Under the pieces are notes generated by a model, which was not told the DNA's origin, made no database searches, and was given only the letters and a program-made list of their open reading frames with translations. Made by a program: the position numbers and the translations under genes. 21,825 bases of DNA from the NCBI GenBank assembly GCA_001579985.1, contig LRSR01007620.1, forward strand, positions 1 to 21,825, written 5' to 3'. This document shows positions 1 to 9,110 of the stretch, piece after piece (the first letter of the stretch is position 1; each line of letters begins with the position of its first letter). Source of the stretch: Hypsibius dujardini (lineage: Eukaryota > Tardigrada > Eutardigrada > Parachela > Hypsibiidae).

Positions 1-166
1 TGTTGTCGATCTGTGTGTCGGTCTCTTCATCAAGCTGACTGTTTGATCTTCCGCTGTCAGTCATCATGTGTTCATCTTGTTTCATCCTGTCCATGGACCT
101 GTTTGGATTCTCTGAATATTTCTGCTTTAATCAGTTGCCTGCCTATATGCTTGTTTGAGGACTTAC

Positions 167-529
167 CAGCAAAGGAAAAAGACTGCGAATGCCACAAAGA
201 GTGTTTTGGCCAGGCGAATATCTTCCCGCGTAAATCCCGCAACTTGGGTTTGGACCGGGCGCTTACTTTTGGTTGAGGTTGAGCCATGCTTTTCTAGTTT
301 CTCAAGCACTGCTTCTCGGCGATGTTGTCTGACAGATATTTTCACAGCCCGAACTTTAAAGAAAATGCTGACATAACCGTAGAGAACACCGACTAAGGGA
401 AGTAACACGCCCAGGAACACTGCAACATACAGTGGAATGTGTGAGAAAACCGGCATAACAATTCTAAACCATAGTGGATAACTGCTAATTGCACACGTAC
501 CGTAGAATATGGCATATGAATGGGTATCC
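167..529 (-). CDS. GPCR exon 8 (TM5, loop 3, start of TM6)
   Basis: From acceptor TTTTTCATTTAG: G completes Leu, then [22 protein letters not shown]5 [19 protein letters not shown], a long basic loop 3 and [23 protein letters not shown] (phase 2). Two other in-frame acceptors, with exon ends at 484 or 481, would shorten extracellular loop 2 by 15 or 16 residues. I favour 529 for its pyrimidine tract. Confidence 0.88.
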
Positions 530-602
530 CTAAATGAAAAACATTATTAGTGACTGCCTATCGTTTTGCCTGAAACTGTCTGCCTGACTGTCTGCCTGCC
601 TC

Positions 603-640
<38 letters not shown>

Positions 641-3600
641 GGGTTGTCTGTCTCTGCTGTCTCTCTTAGTGTCTATTTTTGCCTGGCTGCCGGTAGTGAA
701 TGCCTGCTTACAGAACATCAAATGTGCATAAGTAGAAATCCGGGTTCCACGAAATTTTTCCCCATCCTGTAATAGGACGGTTACTTTAAAATAGTAATAG
801 TTCGGGAATAGTCACATGTTATTGTTGTTGCTACTAACCAACATGGTTCGGAATATGAGCCATATGACACAAGAACCAAATCATGAAGCAGATGAAAAAG
901 GTGCTCCAGGGCGTGAACAGTTGTTTGTAGAGATGTGGATAGCAGATCAGGATGTAACTGCAAATTGAGGTTTCAGAAGAATAGTTGGCTAACAGTTTAA
1001 CTGTAACTTAATTTATGGCACGAGAAAAGTTTCATATGTAAGAAAAGTCTCAAGGATGTGCCAATTTTAAGGTGTGGTGTGGTGGGAGCTCTCCCGATTC
1101 ATTATTCGAGTTATTTTTTTTCAATGCACGATCGTGAATTGCCTGCCCATCCTTACAATACAATTTGCGATCATTGTTTGGGCTTTAACTGCATAAAGAT
1201 TAAGAAGCATATTACCGGTAGTTGTGTGGATAAAATGTTTTGCGAAAGATTCTGTTCAAAATGTCCTGCGATCTACAGCGATGTCCTGCGATGTCCTGCG
1301 ATGTCCTGTATCACAAGTGGTTCTCTTTTTTTACTGAAGCATGACGAGTTTTTTCTATTTCCGTTGCATGAAAAATCTTTTTTTTATCTTTAATTTTAAT
1401 TTTTCAATCTTCCTTTTATTTTTATATTTACCTTTCTCTCAATCTTCATTTTCATGTTTTTACTGTCGTTACATGAAGTCGCAAGGGTCTGAAACCTTTT
1501 CCCAGAGGTCACCTTCTTTTGTGTGCAATTACTGTACTCGTCGTGATGTACGTGTACATGTACATACACTGTATAGCGTTTCCTGCCGAGCGGCAGTCCG
1601 CTCGATTTTTATGTTCTTCTTGCATGAACCGCTCTGACTGCCAGAAATGAACTGATGCCTCGAAAAGATTTCCTACTTCCTGCAGCACTTCCTGTTTGCC
1701 ACACACACACAGACGCACAGACACACAGACACACATAGACTCAGACACACAGACACACATAGACTCAGACACACAGATGCACAGACACACAGACACACAG
1801 ACGCACAGACGCACAGACACACAGACACACAGACGCACAGACGCACAGACACACACAGACGCACAGACGCACAGACACACAGACGCACAGACGCACAGAC
1901 GCACAGACGCACAGACACACACAATGGGAAGAGCTTACCGATTTAGGCTGATCACGCACATGTTCCACATTGAGCTCATACAAGCAGGGGCTGAAATATG
2001 AAATAGAAAAAGGATGGGCAGCATAAATGGTTAAAGAACAGGGATGCTGGGAGAGCGTCGCGGAAAACAGGAAGCAGTTAAACTGATCTCGCTGAGTCTT
2101 TTTGCTGACTCACCGCAGACTGAGCCAATGACGTTACACAACATGTTATCGTTGAGAAAGGCAACCTCCCCGTTCAGTGCACCTGTGGATCGATGAAACG
2201 GTTTTCTCGTGTTCTGGATTGAGACCTTTAAATATAATCTAACAGGCGGATGAGCGCGCCAAATCTGAACTTATCCAGGATTAAATTTAGGCTGAGATGA
2301 AGCCGTATTATTGCGAAAAGTAGTTTCTAATTATTGTTTATAATAATTCAATATCGTTCCTGCGTATTGACGACGGACGCAGGGGAGGGATCACTGCTGA
2401 TAAGTTTTCTTCTCCCAGCCATTAGTATTTTTAACATATGTACACGGTCAGAATACTCGGCGACCAAGTTATGGCCAATAAACCGCTTGTGATAGCAGAA
2501 TGGCTCTAACTCAGTCACCCTGTTACCGTATTCCCCCGATCTCAAGGGACAGTTAAGCCCCACCCTCTCCAGTCATCGGTTGACTGTTCAATCGGATTCA
2601 CTGTCTCGTGATTGGTTGAAATTTAAGAGCAACGTCGCAGCGATTGATTGATTGATTAAGTGGCATTTCTTGACGTAGAGATTGAATCAGTCGATTGATT
2701 GATTGTAGGTAAACAACAGCAAACGGGGATGAACAGATAAGATCCGGGTTGGATCAAATTAACTGGTAGGGCAAAAAAGTGTCCCTTGAGATCGGGGGAA
2801 TACGGTATTGCATTCTGCTTTCCTTGTGTATAGTGAGACTTTTCCCGTAAATTGAAACCCACTCTTCTCAATATTGTTCTAACCAAAATTCAGTTTGGAA
2901 TCGATTGGATTAGCTGAATATTTGTCGAGGATCAAAGGGTCGAGGACCACTACCCAGTGAATCAATCAAACAATCAAGCGACTAGAGCAAGCGACCAATC
3001 AAAACGCTCTAGCTCCGCCCCCTGACTTTTGATCGAAATTCGGCTGATGCCAATCGATTCCCAAAATTATTTTGGGTCAGAAACTATAAAAAATATCAAA
3101 ATCTGAATATTGTTCCTAAAATCATTTATTACCGGCAATTCTAGTGGCTGGACTGAAAAAGGAGTGACTGTCTCGCACGGGCATGTTACAAGCCCTAAAG
3201 GTCACCTGTTCGTGGAAGCATGTTTGGTTTGCAAATAAACTAATTACAGCGTAAACGTCTCACCGACGGCGTTGAAGGGCACGACAGTCGTGCTGATGAC
3301 GAGGTCAGCCAGAGCGAGATTGAGGATGAACATGTTGCCGACACTGCGGAGGCTCTAAGAAATCCACAAACACAAGGCATCTCAATAGAAGCCCCTCGTC
3401 CGTGGCTCATGGCGTTATATAATTAGTTAAATTAAGTTTGAAGCCAAAAACGTTTCCGAAAACATCTGCGCTTCTCATATGAGATTATGGAATGATTAAT
3501 GCCACCACAACACAGACCTAACATGAAAGTGAACAAAATGGGCGTGTCGGGATTAAAAATCATTTTATCATATTCCGATCTCGTATTAACGACACGCACC

Positions 3601-4101
3601 TGAACAAGAGTCAACGTCAGAATCACCTAGGAATGAGAAAGACGCATGTGTAATCAGTATGCGGTAGCATAAGCTATGCTAAACTATTTGGATGAATTCG
3701 TTATCCTGAGAATGAACCATAAATGAGGTATGCTAAAAACGATTGTCAACTACCATGACATTCTATGTTAAATTTGTCCTCAACTATCTGGAAGACCGTA
3801 GCATCGACTTCATGTAGAAATCATGTATACGCAAATTGTACTGTATGCGGACAGAGTTTACCAAGAGGTTCCCGATCGTGCCGACAACGGTGCTGGAGAT
3901 CAGCACAAAGACCAGCACGACCATCAGGGTGAAGTGCGTCCGGAGATACAGCAGCGGATGCGTCGTCGCTAGGTCCGTCATTGTCGTCGTCCCGTTCACG
4001 GAACCGTTGACCATTCCATTCTCGTTCCCGGTGAGATTCGGAAGCAAACGCTGCAGGTCAGACACGTTCCAGCGGATGGGTGGCAGTTGCAGTCTTTCCA
4101 T
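167..4101 (-). CDS. Class A (rhodopsin-like) GPCR, 8 exons, 3' end beyond window
   Basis: A seven-helix receptor gene seen from its N-terminus to mid-TM6. Exons: 3862-4101, 3600-3626, 3264-3354, 2114-2182, 1939-1990, 839-957, 712-766, 167-529. They join in phase to 1016 nt (338 codons plus 2 bases), and all introns are GT..AG. Marks in order: N-terminus with four N-glycosylation sequons; TM1 with GNLLV; TM2 with LALAD (the conserved Asp); MLC before TM3; NRY in place of DRY; TM4 with IW; GWG..LCTFD in extracellular loop 2; TM5 with LLP and YGYV; long basic loop 3; [17 protein letters not shown] entering TM6. [24 protein letters not shown] aligns without gaps to the melatonin receptor pattern, and NRY..IC...Y..LF also fits. 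The ligand cannot be told: melatonin-like, Tre1/Moody-like and orphan receptors share these features. TM7 and the tail lie left of base 1. Confidence 0.88.
584..657 (+). repeat. (CTGT)n tract in GPCR intron 530-711
   Basis: Pure CTGT repeats lie at about 604-640, with imperfect CTGC/CTGT copies on both sides. This 182-nt intron is over twice as long as the neighbouring tract-free 72-nt intron (767-838). Confidence 0.95.
712..766 (-). CDS. GPCR exon 7 (extracellular loop 2)
   Basis: 55 nt: GA completes Gly, then [17 protein letters not shown] plus CT (CT|GTAAGC). LCTFD supplies the loop-2 Cys expected to bond with the MLC Cys of exon 4. It is needed to restore phase between the flanking exons. 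Acceptor CCTATTACAG. Confidence 0.86.
839..957 (-). CDS. GPCR exon 6 (loop 2, TM4)
   Basis: T completes Arg of NRY, then [32 protein letters not shown] and AHIPNHV plus one base (G|GTTAGT). MIW holds the conserved TM4 Trp and PN the helix-ending Pro. Acceptor CAATTTGCAG. Confidence 0.9.
958..1938 (-). other. GPCR intron, 981 nt, with two tandem repeats
   Basis: No exon is recognisable here beyond the flanking ones. It contains four copies of a 10-bp unit (ATGTCCTGCG) at about 1261-1308, a T-rich stretch at 1371-1470 and a CACAGA-type array at 1698-1923 running almost to the donor of exon 5. Confidence 0.8.
1698..1923 (+). repeat. CACAGACGCACAGA array
   Basis: A mixture of ACAC, CACAGA and GCACAGAC units over about 225 nt. 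It gives stop-free frames on both strands (Cys/Val- and Thr/His-rich), an effect of the period rather than coding. It ends 9 nt before the donor signal of the TM3 exon. Confidence 0.95.
1939..1990 (-). CDS. GPCR exon 5 (TM3)
   Basis: 52 nt: two bases complete Ala, then [16 protein letters not shown] and CG of Arg (CG|GTAAGC). With the next exon it forms LNRYILIC, so the canonical DRY is NRY. Acceptor CATATTTCAG. Confidence 0.88.
2114..2182 (-). CDS. GPCR exon 4 (extracellular loop 1, start of TM3)
   Basis: Two bases complete Gly, then [20 protein letters not shown] and VC plus one base (G|GTGAGT). MLC provides the conserved Cys that pairs with loop 2. Acceptor ATCCACAG. Confidence 0.85.
2524..2551 (+). 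repeat. 28-bp inverted repeat, left arm
   Basis: Starts TACCGTATTCCCCC and ends CAAGGGACA. It is the exact reverse complement of 2780-2807 (28 of 28). Inward, both arms continue into loosely similar GCCC..ACC..CAG sequence. Confidence 0.95.
2780..2807 (-). repeat. 28-bp inverted repeat, right arm
   Basis: Exact reverse complement of 2524-2551, with 228 nt between the arms. The layout fits the ends of a small non-autonomous element or a fold-back, but I see no target-site duplication directly outside the arms. Confidence 0.95.
3264..3354 (-). CDS. GPCR exon 3 (loop 1, TM2)
   Basis: [20 protein letters not shown], then [10 protein letters not shown] plus one base (G|GTGAGA, phase 1). LALAD carries the conserved TM2 Asp. 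Acceptor TTTCTTAG. Confidence 0.92.
3600..3626 (-). CDS. GPCR exon 2, 27-nt microexon (end of TM1)
   Basis: Nine codons, VILTLTLVQ, between acceptor CTCATTCCTAG and donor GTGCGT, phase 0 on both sides. With it, TM1 reads [20 protein letters not shown], the same length as the melatonin-receptor segment. Without it, the first cytoplasmic loop would lose nine residues. Confidence 0.85.
3862..4101 (-). CDS. GPCR exon 1 (N-terminus, TM1)
   Basis: Starts at the ATG at 4099-4101 ([15 protein letters not shown]). The same frame stays open upstream to about 4149 without another ATG before an in-frame TGA, so this is the first usable Met. Sequons NVS, NLT, NGS and NGT lie before TM1 ([20 protein letters not shown]). 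Ends IGNLL|GTAAAC, phase 0. An acceptor-like CTTTTTTGCAG at 4201-4211 suggests an upstream non-coding exon. Confidence 0.85.
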
Positions 4102-4145
4102 ATTCCCGTCAGCGTGTCCGTTCACAAAGGTCAATAATTGACAGT

Positions 4146-4187
4146 TCACAACCTGTTGTGGCCTGTATTCTCAAACGGTCGCCGCAT
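4146..4187 (-). other. Possible upstream ORF in the GPCR 5' leader
   Basis: ATG at 4185-4187 opens a 13-codon frame (MRRPFENTGHNRL) closing with TGA at 4146-4148, 45 nt before the receptor ATG. If the transcript includes this stretch, as the acceptor at 4201-4211 suggests, it could damp translation. It is too short to call coding. Confidence 0.3.
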
Positions 4188-4201
4188 CGAAAATGATCAG
4201 C

Positions 4202-4516
4202 TGCAAAAAAGGCGCACTACATCTGCGGTTTTATACCTAGCAGTACAGAGTATGCCTGAAACTCACCGTATATTGTGTCACCTTCGTGTGGGTCCCAGTG
4301 TCTTTCTCCCTCATACGTCATGTGCAGTGTACTTACTACCCAGTGAACTACCATTCAATCGTTGTTGCATATGCATATGGGGATCTACACGTATTGCATA
4401 TGTAGAATTTATTGCATGCACCCTGCGTGTTACGCGCGAGCGGACAGGTCGCACCCAGACAATTCGTATCCAGACGATTCATACCTCTCAATTCGTACCC
4501 AGACATATATTTTAAT
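4202..4516. other. GPCR 5' flank
   Basis: No gene seen. Mixed-composition sequence runs into degenerate leading copies of the 34-bp array (about 4455-4516, with CAATTCGTACCCAGAC and similar). A promoter could lie here but I see no motif good enough to call. Confidence 0.5.
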
Positions 4517-4660
4517 CATGGACATTTCGTACCAAGACATATATAGTCATCATGGACATTTCGTACCCAGACATATATCGTCATCATGGACATTTCGTAC
4601 CCAGACATATATCGTCATCCTGGACATTTCGTACCCAGACATATATCGTCATCCTGGACA
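4517..4660 (+). repeat. 34-bp minisatellite, four full units
   Basis: Units begin at 4517, 4551, 4585 and 4619, with a partial fifth at 4653. The unit starts CATGGACATTTCGTACCCAG. Copies two and three are nearly identical, and degenerate copies lead in from about 4455. Confidence 0.95.
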
Positions 4661-5076
4661 CAATACATACAGGCGCAGCTGGTTTATGATACCGTACATG
4701 TAGCAATTGGTATTTCGCTCACCGGAAACGGTGCTCGCGCGAAGCGCATGCACAGAACCTCATCAACACTGACAGTGCTGTCTCAATCTGATCATCTGCA
4801 ATATTCCATTTGTTGCCGTATCCGCGGCCGAGTGAAGAAATGCCAGGGACCTCGTGCGCGAAGTGCACGGAAAGAGCCACATTTGCTGATAACGCTGACA
4901 ATTCATTCGACTGAATGACATTAATTTGAATTCCGTCAGTTTTATGCTGTACTCCCCGGAAGATTCTCGCTCATTACAGTCTGATGAAAAATGTTAAGGT
5001 TAGTGTGTCGAAATACCGGTTTTCTATAGGTTTTGTAGATTCTGAGATTAGAGAACCGAACGTCCTTGTGCGAAAA
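4661..5076. other. Intergenic, nothing recognised
   Basis: This stretch separates the 34-bp array from its inverted degenerate copies. I see no gene, only short frames on both strands. Confidence 0.5.
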
Positions 5077-5173
5077 GTCGGAATACGAAATGTCTCTTGA
5101 TGCGACTTGCCTATGAGTGCAAATTGTCGGGGTACGACATGTCGGTATACGAGCTCTCGAGGTATGAAATGTC
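5077..5173 (-). repeat. Degenerate inverted copies of the 34-bp array core
   Basis: 5077-5094, 5126-5143 and 5156-5173 each match the reverse complement of GACATTTCGTACCCAGAC with a few mismatches. They face the array at 4517-4660 across about 420 nt. Confidence 0.65.
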
Positions 5174-5288
5174 GGGGTGCCGTATGCCAGGGGTTTGTCC
5201 CAATGGACATTTCCTCCAAGAAGCTTAATTTCCCGTGTTGACATTGTACGGTAACATCTCTCAGTGTATTTTGGAACACGTATTGATC

Positions 5289-5552
5289 CTCTGGTACTGG
5301 TACCCTGGTCCTGGTCCTCTGGTACTGGTACCCTGGTACTGGTCCTCTGTAACTGGTACCCTGGTACTGGTCCTCTGGTACTGGTACCCTGGTACTGGTC
5401 CTCTGGTACTGGTCCTCTGGTACTGGTACCTGGTCCTGGTCCTCTGTAACTGGTACCCTGGTCCTGGTCCTCTGGTACTGGTACCCTGGTCCTGGTCCTC
5501 TGTAACTGGTACCCTGGTACTGGTCCTCTGGTACTGGTACCCTGGTACTGGT
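5289..5552 (+). repeat. 28-bp minisatellite of CTGGTACC/CTGGTCCT blocks
   Basis: TACC anchors fall at 5301, 5329, 5357, 5385, 5427, 5454, 5482, 5510 and 5538: a 28-bp period with one half-unit insertion and one single-base deletion. Many GGTACC palindromes occur. The array is open in several frames (Val/Leu/Trp-rich on plus), an effect of the period. Confidence 0.97.
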
Positions 5553-7180
5553 AGTATCAATATGGAAGGTTTCGTCGAAGAAGAAAATCTCTGAGACCGC
5601 CCTTTGTCAGAGCACGGTTCCTACTATAGATTTTATAGGTTTTCTATTATTGATGCAATACTCCAAATCGACATAAAATGCGAATGAGGGTGAGCGTTCG
5701 CAGAATTGTTTTGCTGCGCTGGTGTCCTCTTCCACGCGTGATCTCGGGCGAGATAGCCGGAATACCGGTGTACTCCCTCTTCCTAACGGAAAGAACTAAT
5801 TTCTGCTCCACCCCTTCCGCGTCACTTCCCGTCCCCTCAATATGTTTCCTGTAATTAAGTTGTATTGGTACATTACAACCCAAGGGAACAAATCCTGGAG
5901 GTGTTAGTAAGGTCATTTGTTTTTTAAACTTCGAGGTGTGAGATTCGTTCCGTGGAAAAATTAATGCAGTAAACCAGCACCAACACAGGGAGCTGTTGAA
6001 GTACTGATTGTCGACTGGTAGAATTGAGATTGAGAGGAATTTACTTAGCTTGAATAAGAACTGAGTTATGGAACTCCGTTTGCGCTCAAATGCGAATTTG
6101 GGCTCAAACGGATTAACCACGATTATAATCCACGATTAGCACGAGAACAAAATCTCCTTAATTCATTTGCTTACTAAGATCAAAATACCGTTTGACGTCT
6201 GGCCATCGTCTGGATCGAACCAGAATCCCCAGTAGATCAATGGATCTCTAGTGCGCAACACTGCAGTAGAAGATCGCATCGGACCCTCGAATCGAATACA
6301 TCCCCTGGTACACATGAAAAGATTAAGTACGATAGGTCATATGAAAATTTAATTTTTCACACCAATTATGCGCCATTCCGCACAGAATTTGTGAGGTCCT
6401 TGACAGGGCGTGTGACTACTCTTTTTATTAGTCTAAATTTATGTGAAGCGATATGTGTGAGCTTTCAAAATTTATACACCTTATTCAGTATTATTCGAAA
6501 CGCGAGCAGAGTGTTAGTTTTTAGAAATAAGTGACAGAATAAAAGTCTCTAGAAGCGCGTATCTTTTGATCAAGAATCGACAAATTTAGTTGAGTTGAGC
6601 TTACTTAGATGAGTTTAATCGGATTTGTAGCCTGAGAACTGCATACACGGATAAAAATAAATGCAATCGTACATGATATGATCTGGTTATTTCCTTGGTA
6701 CTTGGTACGTTTTATGGTGGCCGTACATAGTGTGTGAGATATAAGCCGCTCTTTCTACGTACAAATTTAGGGAGGCTATTCATCTTTTAAGCTCCGAAAA
6801 AAAACCCTTTTTTACACCAGATGTGTACTAGGGATCGGATCATACAACGGAATCTTTGCGAATTAATATAATAAATTTTGTCTGATTAAGCGTGTTTTGC
6901 AGCCGCTTTCATTGGCCCGTTTCGGTCGAGGACATTTCCTTCCGAATGAGGGTCTAAGAGCCATGCTATCGTAATAGATATCCTTCCGTTGGGAAAGGTC
7001 AACAGGATTACTGCGGTTGTTTGACCTTGCGGTCTCTAATTTCAGACACTTGGTTAGTATGACTACTTTATTGATCCGATCGATCTTCTACATCCGAGCA
7101 TTCAATTATACAATTACAGAATAAACTGTGTACCAGGTGCGGGAGAACTGTTGGCACTACACTGAAATTGCTGAATGTAA
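5553..7180. other. Intergenic, no convincing gene
   Basis: The longest open frame (5647-6120, minus) begins with GTG rather than ATG and shows no motif I know. A tRNA-like relic may lie at about 6200-6265 on the minus strand. Nothing else was recognised. Confidence 0.5.
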
Positions 7181-7240
7181 CCCTATATGAACTGATAAAA
7201 CCCTATATGAACTGATAAAACCCTATATGAACTGATAAAA
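7181..7240 (+). repeat. 20-bp tandem repeat, three copies
   Basis: CCCTATATGAACTGATAAAA three times without a mismatch, beginning at 7181, 7201 and 7221. The identity points to a recent duplication. Confidence 0.98.
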
Positions 7241-8120
7241 AACATTTATGCTTTATTTCGAAAGAAGACCTATAGGTCTGTGAAACATTTGCTTGATTCG
7301 ACGTTGGGGCAGGAGCAGTACAGGTGCTGTGCATTGGTTTCTGGCAGCACCTAAAAATTAATTGTGGCCTGGTTAATGGCAGATTTTGCCAAGTTCGCTG
7401 ACCCAGATCGAAACTGGTTCGCATTTCTCAAAGCAAAGCGTGAGCAACAAGAAGTTTTAACACGTATGTTGTAGTACTTTGATGGGGCTATCCCCTGCAA
7501 AAGAGAAAAATCAATGCGACGTCAACTTTGGTTTTGAAAAAAAAGAAAACGTCACAAGGTTCAGCAAATTTTTTAAATCGTGCATCTCTAACTTTAGATC
7601 AAAATTGGAGACCCAAAATGCACCAAAAAACACTATTTTTTTGTGAAAAAGAAGGGGTACAATAATCAAGCTCTTTAATGAGATTAAAATGATCTCAATC
7701 GCATAACAAATGAGAAAGTTATTAGCGTGGACCCGTACACCACTTTTGAGCTTAAAAAATTTACATTTCTTTAAAAGATGGGTTTTGATGGATCTCCCTC
7801 AATTTAGTGGTGCACGATTGATTGAATATTTCTGATTTTTTTGTACATAGATCTAACATAGATCTAAAGTTTGCCGTTTTGGATTTTTAGATTCGCTTTA
7901 AAGTTGAGGGAGATCTAAAATACGGTCCATGGGACAAATTATAACAGTGTTGGTCCTTGGATTTTCCGAAACAAGTTCTGATTTAACAACCTGAATCTTG
8001 ATTTTAAAAGTGATTCGGATGATCAAAAAAGTGGGCTTTTCCAGTGCAAAAAATATTTTGTCAATAGCTCACACACAGTTCAGGCGAGGGCCTGCGAGGG
8101 CCAGTACCAAAATCATTCCC
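7241..8120. other. AT-rich intergenic stretch with short repeats
   Basis: No gene seen. A 12-bp inverted pair, GATCTCCCTCAA at 7791-7802 and its complement at 7904-7915, flanks a direct 11-bp duplication ACATAGATCTA (7845-7855, 7856-7866). Confidence 0.55.
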
Positions 8121-8123
8121 GCA

Positions 8124-8330
8124 TCGTATGCGTATTCGTGTATGCGTATTCGTGTATGCGTATTCGTGTATGCGTATTCGTGTATGCGTATGCGTATTCG
8201 TGTATGCGTATTCGTGTATGCGTATGCGTATTCGTGTATGCGTATTCGTGTATGCGTATTCGTGTATGCGTATGTGTATGCGTATTCGTGTATGCATATG
8301 TGTATGCGTATTCGTGTATGCGTATTCGTG
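8124..8330 (+). repeat. 14-bp minisatellite (CGTATTCGTGTATG)n
   Basis: Period 14, with occasional extra CGTATG or TGTATG hexamers. It is open in several frames on both strands (Tyr/Cys/Val or Thr/His/Arg-rich), so the ORFs over it are artefacts of the repeat. Confidence 0.97.
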
Positions 8331-8740
8331 CGGTTTTATTTTTGGATTTGTTATTTGTAGTTTCCCGTAGAATCGTATCCTTCATCGGATAAGGATCGGC
8401 CTGTGCAAAGGCCATTCGGTTCAGTAGCATGACCTGTGGGGACTATCTATTGGTAAAGTAATCTATACTGTAGATTATATTCGTTCATCACCTGGGACAG
8501 AAATCACTTGCGAGCCGCAGCAATTCAAGCCCGATATTTCACACGCCCTAATTTTCGCACGAATGCCCAGTAAAATTTCTACAAAATTAGGCTAGCCAGT
8601 TTTATGCCACGCTTAAGTTAGCGTCGAACGTAAAAGTGTGTCATACATTACTGCCGCTGCAGTGTTCAACAAAGACATCAAAACCAAATCCATATTTTAA
8701 AAGGGCGCATGCACGTACTGCGGCAGCGCCGCACCCTGAA
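8331..8740. other. Intergenic, nothing recognised
   Basis: About 400 nt of ordinary sequence between the 14-bp array and the decayed repeat at 8741. No gene or structure seen. Confidence 0.5.
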
Positions 8741-9110
8741 AAATGGCCTGCATGAGTAAGAAAATCTGCTTTTTCTTTTCTATTGCCTTCATTAGTACAA
8801 AGATCTATTAAACGAGTAAGACAATCTGCTTTATGAGAAAGAAAGATAATCGGCTTTCGGGCCAAGTGAATTTGCTTTATGAGCAGGAAAATCAACTGTT
8901 ATAACAAAACCGCCTTCATAACTAAAAACAATTTTTTTTGGCTAAAAAACTAATTAGTTGAGCCGATTTTAGTTTTTGTCATCCCTTTAACAAAATATGC
9001 TTTATGGAAAAGACAATTATCTGTACTAACAATGAAATTGCCTTCATTAGCAAGAGAATATGTTGTACGAGTAAGAAAACTCTCTTCATTAGTTAACAAA
9101 TGCTTTATAA
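8741..9110 (+). repeat. Old degenerate minisatellite
   Basis: Recurring blocks such as TGCTTTATGAG, GAGTAAGAAAATCTGCT and GCCTTCATTAG return every 30-40 nt with many mismatches and indels, as in a tandem array that has decayed. It is followed by T(13) at 9111-9123. Confidence 0.6.

Larger units (their letters stand above)
2183..3263 (-). other. GPCR intron, 1081 nt, with inverted repeat
   Basis: The longest intron of the receptor gene. It holds a perfect 28-bp inverted repeat (2524-2551 and 2780-2807) and two short GATT runs (2642-2657, 2693-2705). I see no exon in it; ORFs inside are under 80 codons and match nothing I know. Confidence 0.75.

Noticed and set aside
1-160. TM7 exon of the GPCR
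   Set aside because: No frame of the minus strand here gives an NPxxY-like helix after an acceptor. The sequence looks intronic with CTGT-like words.
1509-1922. 137-codon minus-strand frame rich in Cys and Val
   Set aside because: It lies over the CACAGA array, and several frames of both strands are open there because of the repeat period. No start context, domain or conservation sign.
4099-4149. Earlier start for the GPCR at 4149
   Set aside because: That codon is GTG. The first ATG in the open frame is at 4099-4101, and an in-frame TGA lies upstream.
5235-5594. 119-codon plus-strand frame of Val/Leu/Trp repeats
   Set aside because: Produced by the 28-bp minisatellite; the antisense is equally open.
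5647-6120. 157-codon minus-strand frame, the longest between the two genes
   Set aside because: It starts with GTG rather than ATG, shows no recognisable domain, and there are no exon-like neighbours to extend it.
8124-8330. CRISPR array
   Set aside because: Repeats are directly adjacent with no spacers, and the sequence context is a eukaryotic genome.
7998-8430. Several 78-120 codon frames on both strands
   Set aside because: All sit on the 14-bp array and are Tyr/Cys/Arg or Thr/His periodic.
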